A DNA stretch of 64,000 bases from NCBI GenBank assembly GCA_945876035.1, contig CAMCMU010000005.1, positions 62,001-126,000 of the forward strand, read 5' to 3'. Origin of the DNA: Schlesneria paludicola DSM 18645 (GTDB lineage: Bacteria; Planctomycetota; Planctomycetia; Planctomycetales; Planctomycetaceae). Made by a program: the position numbers and the translations under genes. Below the pieces are notes generated by a model. The model ran no database searches and had not been told where the DNA came from. It saw only the letters and a program-made list of their open reading frames with translations. Shown here in pieces: positions 28,939 through 38,065 of this stretch; the first letter of the stretch is position 1, and each line of letters opens with the position of its first letter.

Positions 28939-29226
28939 GATTGCAGTTCCCCTTCGTGGTGATTTTTCAGCGGGTTCTGAACAGATCTTGAGTCTCCTCG
29001 CACCACTACATTCGGGTGTCCACGGATTTCCGAAAAACTGTTTTGGAAGCGATGCCTGCCGAAGTTCCGAATTTTCGCAGGATTGCTGCAGTTTACACGA
29101 CCGAGGAAAGCCGTTATATCTCGCATCCACGATTTGTCATAACGTCACTCAGTGTGGTGATTCAGCCGCTCCTCGGGCGTCTGAATGAGTGTCATCTTTT
29201 TAGTATCTGCTCCAAAGGAGTGAAGC
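28939..29226. other. fabD-acpP spacer with inverted repeat
   Basis: This 288-base spacer lies where many bacteria, and I believe other planctomycetes, carry fabG; no reductase frame or remnant is visible. It contains an inverted repeat ATTCAG (29160-29165) / CTGAAT (29181-29186) with a short inner CGC/GCG pairing. This could fold as a hairpin about 40 bases before the acpP start. AAAGGAG at about 29213-29219 is the acpP ribosome-binding site. Confidence 0.45.
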
Positions 29227-29469
29227 GTGGCGTCGGTCGAAGAGGTCAAAGACAAAGTTATCGGAATCGTCAGTGAGCAACTGAACATCCCCAAAGGGGA
29301 CATTAAGCTGGAGAGTGCGTTTATTGCGGACCTCAAAGCTGATTCCCTCGATTTGGTCGAACTCGTGATGGAGTTTGAGGACGAATTTGGGGTGCAAATT
29401 CCCGAATCCGATCAGGACAAAATTCAAAAAGTTGGCGATGCTGTCAGCTATATCATGGAGAAGCAGTGA
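29227..29469 (+). CDS. acpP: Acyl carrier protein
   Basis: The protein has 80 residues and starts at a GTG with AAAGGAG eight bases upstream. It is strongly acidic. The 4'-phosphopantetheine site is Ser40 in LKADSLDLVELVM, matching the DSL motif of type II ACPs. It carries growing acyl chains for FabD, FabF and PlsX, all encoded in this cluster. The gene ends 3 bases before fabF, so the two are surely cotranscribed. Confidence 0.96.
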   Translation: MASVEEVKDKVIGIVSEQLNIPKGDIKLESAFIADLKADSLDLVELVMEFEDEFGVQIPESDQDKIQKVGDAVSYIMEKQ

Positions 29470-29472
29470 GCG

Positions 29473-30717
29473 ATGGCCAGACGCGTCGTCGTGACAGGGA
29501 TGTCGGTCGTCACCGCTCTCGGGATTGATCTCGTAGAGTTTTGGGGGGCCCTATGCGCCGGGAGAAGTGGAGTCAGTCGGCTGGAACGCTTCGATTGCTC
29601 TGACTTTAAGGTGAACTTTGGCGGCGAGGTGAAGGATTTCAAACCGGAAGATCACTTCGACGGCAAAGAAGCACGTCGGTTAGATCGATTCAGCCAGTTT
29701 GCCTTGGCGGCGGCGAAGAAAGCGGTCGCTCAAAGCGGAATCGTGTTTTCCGAGGAGTCGGATCCCTATCGCTGTGGCGTCATCGTGGGTAGCGGTATCG
29801 GAGGCCTCAACGAGATCGAGGAACAGCACGCCAAGCTGTTTGATCGGGGGCCCTCCCGTGTTTCCCCGTTGATGATTCCGAAACTGATGGTTAACGCGGC
29901 AAGCGGAAACATTTCCGTAACGTGGGGTTTGAAGGGTCCCAGTAGTGCCGTCGCCACCGCATGCGCTTCCGGTAGCAACGCCATTGGAGATGCGTTTCGA
30001 GTGATCCAACACGACGTCGCTGATGTGATGATTGCGGGTGGCAGCGAGGCAGCCATCACCCCGATGGGTCTCTCCGGATTTGCCCGCATGGGCGCGTTGT
30101 CCACTCGCATGGACGCTCCAGAATCCGCCAGTCGTCCGTTTGACAGAGATCGCGACGGATTTGTACTTTCCGAAGGTGCCGGCGTCGTTGTGCTCGAAGA
30201 ATACGAGCATGCCAGACGCCGCGGGGCACCTCTTTTTGCGGAAGTGCTCGGCTACGGAATGTCCTCCGATGGATCGCACATGACCGCTCCCGATCCCGAA
30301 GGAACGGGAGCCGCACGGGCGATGAGCTCGTCTCTCCAAGATGCTCGAGTCAATCCCGATCAGGTCGCCTATGTCAATGCACACGGCACAAGTACGCCGT
30401 TGGGTGACAAGGCGGAAACCGCGGCCATCAAAAAGGTTTTCGGCTCATTTGCTAAGAATGGCCTGTGCGTCTCGAGTACAAAGAGTCAACTGGGGCATCT
30501 GCTCGGAGCTTCTGGAGGTGTGGAATTTGTCATTGCCGCATTGTCCTTGATGCATCAAACCGTCCCACCAACAATCAACATCGAGAATCCGGATCCCGAA
30601 TGTGACCTCGACTTCGTGCCGAATACTCCAAGGTCATTGAAATTGGAACGAGTGCTGTCGAACAGTTTTGGATTTGGTGGACACAATGCGTGTCTTGTCG
30701 TTGGTCGCATTGGATAA
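29473..30717 (+). CDS. fabF: 3-oxoacyl-[ACP] synthase II
   Basis: The protein has 414 residues, the usual FabF length. The thiolase-fold catalytic triad is complete: Cys164 in TACASGSNAIGDA, the first His in VNAHGTSTPLGDK, the second His in QLGHLLGASGG. MARRVVVTGMSVVTALG at the N-terminus and FGFGGHNA at the C-terminus are canonical. It elongates acyl-ACP with malonyl-ACP in the cytoplasm. It follows acpP by 3 bases. A related but catalytically altered paralogue lies 313 bases downstream on the same strand. Confidence 0.97.
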   Translation: MARRVVVTGMSVVTALGIDLVEFWGALCAGRSGVSRLERFDCSDFKVNFGGEVKDFKPEDHFDGKEARRLDRFSQFALAAAKKAVAQSGIVFSEESDPYRCGVIVGSGIGGLNEIEEQHAKLFDRGPSRVSPLMIPKLMVNAASGNISVTWGLKGPSSAVATACASGSNAIGDAFRVIQHDVADVMIAGGSEAAITPMGLSGFARMGALSTRMDAPESASRPFDRDRDGFVLSEGAGVVVLEEYEHARRRGAPLFAEVLGYGMSSDGSHMTAPDPEGTGAARAMSSSLQDARVNPDQVAYVNAHGTSTPLGDKAETAAIKKVFGSFAKNGLCVSSTKSQLGHLLGASGGVEFVIAALSLMHQTVPPTINIENPDPECDLDFVPNTPRSLKLERVLSNSFGFGGHNACLVVGRIG

Positions 30718-31030
30718 CGTCATCAAATAAGCCGCGATCTGTTTTGTGGCGGATCGCGTGGAAACAGCTGTTGGTAAATGAAGGGGAAGCATTGTTATTC
30801 AGTTCCGTCGGTTGCATACGGCAGCCAGTTCGATTCTTCTAACGTCGATTTTAGGTCACTGAGCGGGAAGGCTACCGCTGTTTCTTGGTGTTGCTCGAAT
30901 TCCATAGTGTCCCATACCACAACAATGCTCCTGAACAATAGTCGTGGCGTTAGACCTTCTTGAGGTGAACCTCATCAGCGGTTGTTTGACGTTCCCATAA
31001 TTGTGGTCAGCGAGCACAGTTTGAGTGAAA
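30718..31030. other. Spacer between fabF and the KS-like gene
   Basis: About 313 bases with no supported gene. A short inverted repeat CGCGATC (30733-30739) / GATCGCG (30752-30758) with a 12-base loop lies just after fabF and could be a weak transcript end, but no T-run follows. The downstream gene may therefore have its own promoter, which I could not pinpoint. Confidence 0.35.
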
Positions 31031-32347
31031 ATGAACGTTCCCGAACAGACCAATCGACAGGCCGTCATCACTGGCATCGGTATTTTGAGTCCCATCGGAA
31101 TCGGTGTTGATTCTTTTTGGAAGAATTTGTCCGAAGGTCAATCCGGTGTCCATCAATGCGACCTTTTCCCGGGTTATGCCGCCCCGGATGGTGTCGGTGG
31201 TGCGGTCACCGAATTCACCGAAGAATCTGCCCGAAAGATTTATCTGAAGGATCAGCGAAAAAACATTAAGGCGATGTGCCGGGAAATTCAGCTTGGCGTC
31301 GCTTCGGCAGGCTTGGCCCTCCAACATTCCGGTGTGAAATTGGAGGCCATCGATCACGAACGTCTGGGTGTGGAATTCGGTGCGAACCTGATGTTGAGTT
31401 CCCCTGACATCCTTGCGGAGAGTTGTTCGGACTGCTGTGAAGAGGATTCTACGGTCTTTCAGTTTTCGCGATGGGGCCAAGAGGGGCTCGCAAAAATGGA
31501 GCCACTGTGGCTGCTTCGATATCTGCCAAACATGCCCGCGTGTCACATTAGCATTTCCTCGGATGCGCGGGGGCCGAGTAATTCGCTGACGCTCGACGAT
31601 GCCTCTGGCAATGCCGTCTTAGGAGAAGCAATGCGGATATTGCTGCGAGGGCATGCGGATGTGATGATCACCGGTGCCACCGGAACGACGCTCCATCCAA
31701 TTAAGACGCTTCACCTCGCTCTCTGGAACGATCTGGCGCGGACACCGGACGCCCCCGAAGCTCGCTGCCGCCCGTTTGACCTTGAGCGATCAGGACGAGT
31801 CGTTGGTGAGGGTGCCTGTACTTTCATCCTTGAAGACCGCCTGCACGCGGAAAAAAGAGGAGCAAAAATTTGGGCGCGGCTGCTGGGAACCGGCTCTTCT
31901 TGTGTCTTCAATCCTTCGGGTGTGAATGGCATGCGTCTGGCGTTGGTGAACGCCATGCGAGCCGCCTTGCGCTCTTGCGGCATGAACCCTGAAGGGATCG
32001 GCCACATCAATGCGCATGGCCTAGGAACACAGCAGGCCGATATCGAAGAAGCCAAAGCGATACTCGAAGTTTTTGGACCCGTGTTAGGGCGTCGGATTCC
32101 GGTCACCGCCCCCAAGAGCTTCATGGGAAATTCTGGAGCCGGCAGCGGGACTCTCGAATTGGCGGCCTCTTTAGTGGGCCTCAGTCATGGACTCATTCCA
32201 CAGACATTGAATTATCAGACACCCGACCCGAATTGCCCACTGAACATCGTCACCGCGCAACCGTTGGAGACCGATAATCGAATCGTGCTCAACATCAATG
32301 TTTCACGCGCCGGGCAGGCCACTGCAGCAATCGTGGAAGTTTACTGA
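31031..32347 (+). CDS. FabF-like ketosynthase paralogue without catalytic Cys (chain-length-factor-like)
   Basis: The protein has 438 residues from the ATG at 31031 (a GTG two codons upstream is possible). It is a full-length beta-ketoacyl synthase fold starting RQAVITGIGILSPIGIGVDS. Aligned without gaps to FabF, the nucleophile Cys is Asp190 (LTLDDASGNAVLGEA versus TACASGSNAIGDA). The first His is kept (His329, INAHGLGTQ), the Lys is kept (Lys362), and the second His is Asn367 (MGNSGAG versus LGHLLGA). It therefore cannot do the normal Claisen condensation. Such proteins are usually partners of an active KS, as the chain length factor is in type II polyketide synthases, though that group has Gln at the Cys site. 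It may pair with FabF or another KS elsewhere. Confidence 0.85.
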   Translation: MNVPEQTNRQAVITGIGILSPIGIGVDSFWKNLSEGQSGVHQCDLFPGYAAPDGVGGAVTEFTEESARKIYLKDQRKNIKAMCREIQLGVASAGLALQHSGVKLEAIDHERLGVEFGANLMLSSPDILAESCSDCCEEDSTVFQFSRWGQEGLAKMEPLWLLRYLPNMPACHISISSDARGPSNSLTLDDASGNAVLGEAMRILLRGHADVMITGATGTTLHPIKTLHLALWNDLARTPDAPEARCRPFDLERSGRVVGEGACTFILEDRLHAEKRGAKIWARLLGTGSSCVFNPSGVNGMRLALVNAMRAALRSCGMNPEGIGHINAHGLGTQQADIEEAKAILEVFGPVLGRRIPVTAPKSFMGNSGAGSGTLELAASLVGLSHGLIPQTLNYQTPDPNCPLNIVTAQPLETDNRIVLNINVSRAGQATAAIVEVY

Positions 32348-32406
32348 GTTCAGAAATCCGGACCGGTCCTGAATAGAGAGACCGTTGACTCCGTCATCTG
32401 GCGCTC

Positions 32407-33843
32407 TCACGGGGCGGTAGGAAACGACTTCAATGCGAATTGGGCGCCTCGATAAGCAGACAAGTGAACGCATTTCATTTTGAGGGCTTGCTGATAGAAT
32501 GCGATGGCATTCGTGTTATCACCAGCGTCGGACCTTCGTTTTGCGATGAAGTAATAGGCTTCACAAAGCTGGGGGTCCCTCAGGCTGGAATTGGAATCGG
32601 TGGCTTTGACAACGGAGTTGACGAGGTCCTGTTCCGAATTCTTCCCGATCAAAAACAAAACCAGCTGGTCGTTCCAGTCACGATCTGCGGCCGGCTTTTT
32701 GTCCAATGTCTTGACTAACGCAAGTTGTTCGTCCGAATTTTTCAGCAAGACCGACACCCAGCAACGCCACGGGTTCAGATAACGTATGCTCGCGTCCAAC
32801 GCAATCGCCTGATTGAATGCCTCTAAAGAGCCCGCAAAGTCTCCAGAAAAAAACTTTGCGAATCCGAGGTCCCCAAACGCCACAGAGTTCCGTGGATCGA
32901 TCCGAATCGACTGACCATAATCGTCAATCGCTCCGGCGGCGTTCCCCCGAGACAATCGGCAGTTACCACGAAGAAGAAGGAAGACTGGGTTCGCTGAATC
33001 GAGCTTGATCGCTTCCGTAAAATCGACTTCCGCAGCGAGAAGATTTCCAGCCGCCTGCTGCGTGACCCCGCGATTCGTGTAGGCCACGGCAAATTGGGGG
33101 TCGAGTTGCAACGCCTTATCGAAATCGACCATCGCTTCGTTCAGCCGGTTTTTCTGTTGCAGGAACAGACCTCGGTTGTTGAACACGAGGGGATTGCCGG
33201 AAAACGTCTCCACAGCGACAGAAAATGCCGCAAGAGCCTTTTCCGTTTGCTGGCGGACGACATAGACCTCGGCGAGACCGACATGCGATCCAAGATGTCC
33301 TGGAAAACTCTGGATGGCCGCTTGATAGTCTTGAATCGCGGCTTCCAGATCTCGCAGATGAACGAAGGCACCGGCGCGTTGGTAGAGCACATTCGCCCGT
33401 TGCTCAGATGTCAGAGTTTTGCGTTCCAACAGTGATGTTGCCACTTTTATGACGCTCTCTGCGGATTCTTTCCGCCCTTCAAGATTCGCAAGAGCAGTCA
33501 TGCCGTGCAGATATGGAACATAATAGTTCACTTCGTTAAGCTTCAACGACTCGCTCAACTTCAACGATGCACGGGCGTCTTCAATCCCTTTGCGAAGCTC
33601 CTGAGCGTTTCTTCGGAACACTCCAACCTCGACATGAGAAACCGCGCGCAAGTACAGGGCTCCATGGTCTGTGGGATTCCCCAGCAGAAGTCGATCCGTG
33701 ATTTCGATACACCTTGGAAAATCCCCATTCTGATACGCCACTTCCGCCTCAGTCTTCAGCGCATCAGATCCCGCTTCTTTTTGGGCGATGGCAATGCCCG
33801 TCAAACATAGAAAAAAGACGAGCCCGCGAATTGGCATAGACAT
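32407..33843 (-). CDS. Exported TPR-repeat protein
   Basis: The protein has 478 residues from the ATG at 33841-33843; a second ATG is two codons on. The frame is open to 33945 but that extension lacks a start-like context. A signal peptide (PIRGLVFFLCLTGIAIAQ) is followed by about nine to ten tetratricopeptide repeats covering most of the protein, for example NNRGLFLQQKNRLNEAMVDF and AYTNRGVTQQAAGNLLAAEV. TPRs build a helical scaffold that binds proteins, so it probably assembles an envelope complex. Divergent from the rhomboid gene, with a palindrome between them. No further partner can be named. Confidence 0.82.
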   Translation of the reverse strand: MSMPIRGLVFFLCLTGIAIAQKEAGSDALKTEAEVAYQNGDFPRCIEITDRLLLGNPTDHGALYLRAVSHVEVGVFRRNAQELRKGIEDARASLKLSESLKLNEVNYYVPYLHGMTALANLEGRKESAESVIKVATSLLERKTLTSEQRANVLYQRAGAFVHLRDLEAAIQDYQAAIQSFPGHLGSHVGLAEVYVVRQQTEKALAAFSVAVETFSGNPLVFNNRGLFLQQKNRLNEAMVDFDKALQLDPQFAVAYTNRGVTQQAAGNLLAAEVDFTEAIKLDSANPVFLLLRGNCRLSRGNAAGAIDDYGQSIRIDPRNSVAFGDLGFAKFFSGDFAGSLEAFNQAIALDASIRYLNPWRCWVSVLLKNSDEQLALVKTLDKKPAADRDWNDQLVLFLIGKNSEQDLVNSVVKATDSNSSLRDPQLCEAYYFIAKRRSDAGDNTNAIAFYQQALKMKCVHLSAYRGAQFALKSFPTAP

Positions 33844-34123
33844 GGCAAAATCTCGCAGATCAAATGGAGAACATTCCGGCGAAGCAAGTCCGGCACAACG
33901 CCACAGATTCAACTCGGAATCCCTATTTCCGTCAACATCGGTCATGAGCCGGACAGTTCTCCACGCTCGAATTTTTGCCAGTCATTCCTTGGCTGGAGTC
34001 TGAATATCAGGTCGGCACCGTCGTCCTGGAACTCCGGTACCGAGAAACCGTTTCTCCCGACAGATCCACCAGTTTGCTACGCTTCCCAATGTTCCATGTG
34101 CCTCAAGTTCCGAGTGATACGAT
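33844..34123. other. Divergent spacer between TPR and rhomboid genes
   Basis: About 280 bases upstream of both divergent genes. No supported coding frame. Its right side borders a 16-base palindrome listed separately. I cannot assign promoters with confidence. Confidence 0.4.
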
Positions 34124-34139
34124 CACGGTGACGTCACCG
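34124..34139. promoter_or_regulatory. Perfect 16-base palindrome ahead of the rhomboid gene
   Basis: The sequence ACGGTGACGTCACCGT is a perfect 8+8 inverted repeat with no spacer. It lies 34 bases before the rhomboid ATG (34174) and about 280 bases before the divergent TPR gene. Its symmetry and position fit the binding site of a dimeric repressor or activator. The regulator is unknown. Confidence 0.5.
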
Positions 34140-34173
34140 TTGGATCTTGTTTCTCGCTGTGCAGGGTCTCCTC

Positions 34174-35787
34174 ATGATTGTTCCCTACAGCACTGACGCT
34201 CCGATCTACTATTTCCCATGGATGACATTTTTTCTGATTGTCGTCAACGGCATCGTCTTCGCGATCACAGACATGGGGCGGCAAAGCGAGGGTTGGCTGT
34301 TGCAATACGGCAACGGTTTGCATCCGCTCGAATGGCTGGCATACAGCTTTTTACATTTTGGATCGATGCATCTGATCGGGAACATGTTCTTCCTGTGGGC
34401 GTTCGGAATCGTCATCGAAGGGAAACTCGGCTGGTTTGTTTTTCTGAGTCTTTATCTTGGCATCGGAGTCGCCGGCGGACTTCTGATTCAAGTCGCGATG
34501 CTTGGGCATCTGAACGCCCCCGCACGGGACGTCGCCGCGGAACTGTCCGGTGAATCCTCGGTGGTGACGCCCGCATTCGTACAGGCCGTCATTGGCGATC
34601 AGGGAGCGGATCCCGACACGCCTTCTGCCATCCATATCCCGGGAATTCCTGAGTTGAAGATTCCTCCTTTCGATAACAATGAAATCGATTCGGGTGACCT
34701 AAAAAAATATCTCCGAGCGCATTCCGGAGAAGGCGGGGCATCGCTCGTCGTCTTCGCGCTGCTGGGGATTGTGCTCGTCTGGGCACCCAAGAACGAAGTC
34801 TCGTGTTTTTGTCTCCTCGGATTTCATGTGGTCACCTTTGAATTAGAATACCTCTACTTCTGCGGCTTCAAAATTGCCTTGGAATTCTTGGGGGCTTTTT
34901 TCAGACTGCAAGGGTTCGAAGTCACCTCCGAAGTCGCCCATGCCTTGGGAGCAATTCTGGGAGTTCTGGGTGCGACTCTTTTCCTCAAATTCAAATGGGT
35001 TGATTGTGAGAACTGGGATCTGTTTGCCTATCTACAGAACCGGCACGGTAATCTGGCACGCGTTGGTGATTGGCCGGGATTAGCCATCTTTTCGAATGGT
35101 GACCACGAAAAGAACACCCCAAGACCACAAGTCCATCAAGACGAGGTCTCACAAGAACGCACACGGCGGCCGAAGAAAAAAAAGGTGAAGGAACACCTGA
35201 TTGCACTCGATTCGTTTGATGAGGAGTTTGAAGATGCGGTTGCGGAAGGCCGGCCGGTCATAACCCCAAAGGAAAAGGCCGAGAGTGCTCCCGTGGCGCA
35301 GACACCCGTTGCTCGTGGACAACCAACGTTACCATTCATTCCGCCGGTGGCGGCAAAGTCCACCCGGTCTGCCTCGGCGCATGAACTTATTTACAGTGCC
35401 CTCCACGAGGGAAGACTGGCGGAGGCCTATTCCGAATTCCTGCTGCAGCGTTCGTTGAATTCCTTATTTGAGTTGCCACAAGACCACCTGAGCGGACTGG
35501 CCGACGGATTTTTAAAGGCGCACGATGTTGAAACGGCGAGACCACTGTTGGTGGAATACATCAGACGGTTTCCTCAGAATGCCGATCGTCATCGACTCAA
35601 GTTGGCCATGGTATTGGTCACGCCGTTGACGCGACCAGGCGCTGCCCTCAAATTGCTGGTCACAATTAACCAGTCGTCCCTGTCCGACAACTATCAAAAG
35701 CTTTATGCACAAGTGGCCCGACAGGCGCAGAAAATGGTTTCAGAGGGAGTCGTCGATCAGACCGACGCCTCGTGGAATGACGCCTAG
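34174..35787 (+). CDS. Rhomboid-family intramembrane protease with C-terminal extension
   Basis: The protein has 537 residues from the ATG at 34174 (a TTG at 34147 is less likely). Hydrophobic spans begin at residue ~12. The oxyanion region HLIGNMFFLWAFG (His66, Asn70) is typical of rhomboids. The nucleophile is probably Ser190 in GGASLVVFALLG, with Leu where GxSG has its second Gly. The base is probably His256 in SEVAHALGAILG. A hydrophilic insertion of about 80 residues (~106-187) separates the membrane core halves. After the last span a cytoplasmic tail of ~250 residues contains a Lys-rich patch (RRPKKKKVKEH) and helical, TPR-like repeats. Rhomboids cut membrane proteins within or near their spans; the substrate is unknown. 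Confidence 0.82.
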   Translation: MIVPYSTDAPIYYFPWMTFFLIVVNGIVFAITDMGRQSEGWLLQYGNGLHPLEWLAYSFLHFGSMHLIGNMFFLWAFGIVIEGKLGWFVFLSLYLGIGVAGGLLIQVAMLGHLNAPARDVAAELSGESSVVTPAFVQAVIGDQGADPDTPSAIHIPGIPELKIPPFDNNEIDSGDLKKYLRAHSGEGGASLVVFALLGIVLVWAPKNEVSCFCLLGFHVVTFELEYLYFCGFKIALEFLGAFFRLQGFEVTSEVAHALGAILGVLGATLFLKFKWVDCENWDLFAYLQNRHGNLARVGDWPGLAIFSNGDHEKNTPRPQVHQDEVSQERTRRPKKKKVKEHLIALDSFDEEFEDAVAEGRPVITPKEKAESAPVAQTPVARGQPTLPFIPPVAAKSTRSASAHELIYSALHEGRLAEAYSEFLLQRSLNSLFELPQDHLSGLADGFLKAHDVETARPLLVEYIRRFPQNADRHRLKLAMVLVTPLTRPGAALKLLVTINQSSLSDNYQKLYAQVARQAQKMVSEGVVDQTDASWNDA

Positions 35788-36205
35788 CGATCGGTCTCGA
35801 GTTTCCGAAATTCCCTGACAGGGACGAGCGGAGGTCGCGGCCTGTGGAAAGATTGTTCCTCGGCCTACTCGCCTCCGCTGCCTGACATCGACGTCATGGA
35901 GTCCGATCGAATATCGTCCTTCGACTACGGATCAACTCGGATGGGATCCTCGTGGGGTTGGTTCTGACCCCTTTTCAAGGGAGTCTGAGGGGCAGGCTTC
36001 CCGTTTGGCGGAGAGGCATTTCCCTCAGACCAAAGGCACTGAGCGAGCGACTTCCTGCCTGAGTGGTCAAGATGCAAATTCGCGGGGCAACACCGCCCCA
36101 ATCTCAGTCGCGATCAGCAACACAATTTTCCGAAGCGGTTCGGTCTGAATGATCGAGGGAACAACGCAGCGGGAGCCAGAGCCATGGGCAAGGACAAGAC
36201 CTACA
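35788..36205. other. Convergent intergenic region with inverted repeats
   Basis: About 418 bases between the convergent rhomboid and purine nucleoside phosphorylase genes; no gene seen. It holds GGGGT (35954-35958) / ACCCC (35967-35971) followed by TTTTC, a possible short intrinsic terminator for the rhomboid transcript. It also holds a 9-base perfect inverted repeat GTCTGAGGG (35983-35991) / CCCTCAGAC (36022-36030) with a 30-base loop. GGGGC-6-GCCCC also occurs closer to the PNP stop. Together they probably end transcription from both sides. Confidence 0.4.
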
Positions 36206-37030
36206 TCAGGCGAGTTGTTCAATCACGCGTGGAATGAGTTTGGCGAGTTTTTCGCCACCCTTAGCAGCATTGGCGAGAATCTTCGATAACTCAGCCCGTT
36301 CCAAACGATCGGGCAGGCACAGGTCCGTCACGACAGAGAATCCAAGAACCTGCATCCCCGCATGGACGGCGACCAACACTTCGGGGACCGTTGACATGGC
36401 AACCACATCCGCTCCAAAAGCCTTGAGCATTCGATACTCGGCACGCGTTTCTAGGTTCGGACCGGGAACAGCCACGAAGACCCCCTGAGGAAGATGAATT
36501 CCCAATTCCAGTGCAGAGGAACGAGCGAGGGCGATGAGTCGCTTCGTGTACGGCTCGCTCAAATCGGGCCAGCGAGGACCGAGGCTGTCGTCGTTCACAC
36601 CACGCAGGGGATTGTCGGGCAGAAGATTAATGTGATCTTCAATCACCACCACGTCGGCTAAGTCCAACTGCGGATTGATGCCACCCGCGGCATTGACCAC
36701 CAGCAGTATCTCCGCTCCCAAAGCCTTCATGACACGAACAGGAAACGTGACATGCTGTAGCGAATAGCCCTCGTAATAGTGAAAACGCCCCTCCATCGCC
36801 ACGACGGGAACACCTCGCAACAAGCCGCACACCAATCGACCAACGTGTGACGAGGCCGTACAGACAGGAAAATGTGGAATCTCGGCGTAAGGAATCGCCG
36901 CTTGTTGATCAATCTGCTCCACAAGCCCGCCCAGACCCGTCCCGAGGATCAAACCAACTCGAGGACGTCCCGTCCACGAAGCTCTAATGAAACCTGCCGC
37001 TTGACCAACACGTTCGGCTAATCCTTCCAT
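36206..37030 (-). CDS. punA: Purine nucleoside phosphorylase (trimeric PNP-I)
   Basis: The protein has 274 residues from the ATG at 37028-37030, preceded by GGAGG about 11 bases upstream. The longer frame to 37081 is unlikely. Conserved PNP-I stretches: [15 protein letters not shown] (phosphate site), [41 protein letters not shown], and [33 protein letters not shown], with the nucleoside-binding Glu and Asn context. It splits inosine and guanosine (and deoxy forms) with phosphate to free base and ribose-1-phosphate for salvage in the cytoplasm. It stands alone, oriented away from the poly-Asp gene upstream. Confidence 0.95.
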   Translation of the reverse strand: MEGLAERVGQAAGFIRASWTGRPRVGLILGTGLGGLVEQIDQQAAIPYAEIPHFPVCTASSHVGRLVCGLLRGVPVVAMEGRFHYYEGYSLQHVTFPVRVMKALGAEILLVVNAAGGINPQLDLADVVVIEDHINLLPDNPLRGVNDDSLGPRWPDLSEPYTKRLIALARSSALELGIHLPQGVFVAVPGPNLETRAEYRMLKAFGADVVAMSTVPEVLVAVHAGMQVLGFSVVTDLCLPDRLERAELSKILANAAKGGEKLAKLIPRVIEQLA

Positions 37031-37211
37031 AAACAGATTTTCCTCCGATAGAATATTCGGAAACAAAATACACCGACTCACTGTCTTGGGAGACTGTAAG
37101 TCGGTGTCAATTCACTTCGCAGAAACGCTGATTGCAACCGATCCTAAGTCGGCGGCGGCAATTTCGTTCACCGTGATTCGGGACAAGCGAATCGATACAA
37201 GCCATCCCAAA

Positions 37212-37496
<285 letters not shown>

Positions 37497-38018
37497 CAAT
37501 TATAACCTCAAAAAACTCTGACTATGGACGAGATGCCAACCAACAGGCATCAAATGATGTCTCTCGAAAACAGACGCAACCACTGGACAAATCGAATTTG
37601 CCGCCCACAATTTCGGCGATCTCCAGAAGGACAATTCTTACAGGTACCACCCGCAACATCGCCGACTGGATAGCCGAGACTCAAATACTTGTCAAGCGAG
37701 TCACCATCGGGCGAATGAAAATACGATGAAATGATCGGCCGAACAATTTCGCAGCTGATCGGAATCGATGGACAGAAGTCAACGAAACACAACTCAACTG
37801 ACATCCGTCGATACATCCCGAACGATGCAACTTGTCGGCATCTTGGAATCACCGCGGAAGAACGAGAATGGGGACAGCGGCCGACGCAATCCGAAAAAGC
37901 AAGACTCTTGCGCCCCGAACGGCCAGACACTCTAGGAGGAAACCGATACTCCAAGAGGAAGCCCGAGAGAACTCTGACTTGGTCGCTTACTCGATAATTG
38001 CTCCGCGGCTGGAACCTG
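37497..38018. other. Intergenic region between poly-Asp gene and Bat operon
   Basis: About 520 bases upstream of the Bat operon leader, divergent between the poly-Asp gene and moxR. Overlapping frames on both strands have no family similarity and unlikely composition, so I call no gene. Promoters for both directions are expected here. Confidence 0.4.
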
Positions 38019-38065
38019 TTTCCGAGACCTGATGTTTCCGCTGAAACTTCGGAAACTTTTCCGAA
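38019..38065. promoter_or_regulatory. Cluster of TTTCCG boxes and palindromes upstream of moxR
   Basis: Four copies of the box TTTCCG or its complement occur within 47 bases: TTTCCGA at 38019, TTTCCG at 38035, CGGAAA at 38050 and TTTCCGAA at 38058. The last two form the palindrome TTCGGAAA-CT-TTTCCGAA (38048-38065). GTTTCCG (38034-38040) and CGGAAAC (38050-38056) form another inverted repeat. The cluster lies about 200 bases before the moxR start and looks like an operator array for a regulator of the Bat operon. An AT-rich stretch with an imperfect inverted repeat (AATAACA at 38117, TGTTATT at 38149) follows and may be the promoter region. Confidence 0.4.

Noticed and set aside
30733-30758. 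Hairpin after fabF as an intrinsic terminator
   Set aside because: The stem is only 7 bases with a 12-base loop and has no following T-run; it is too weak to call.
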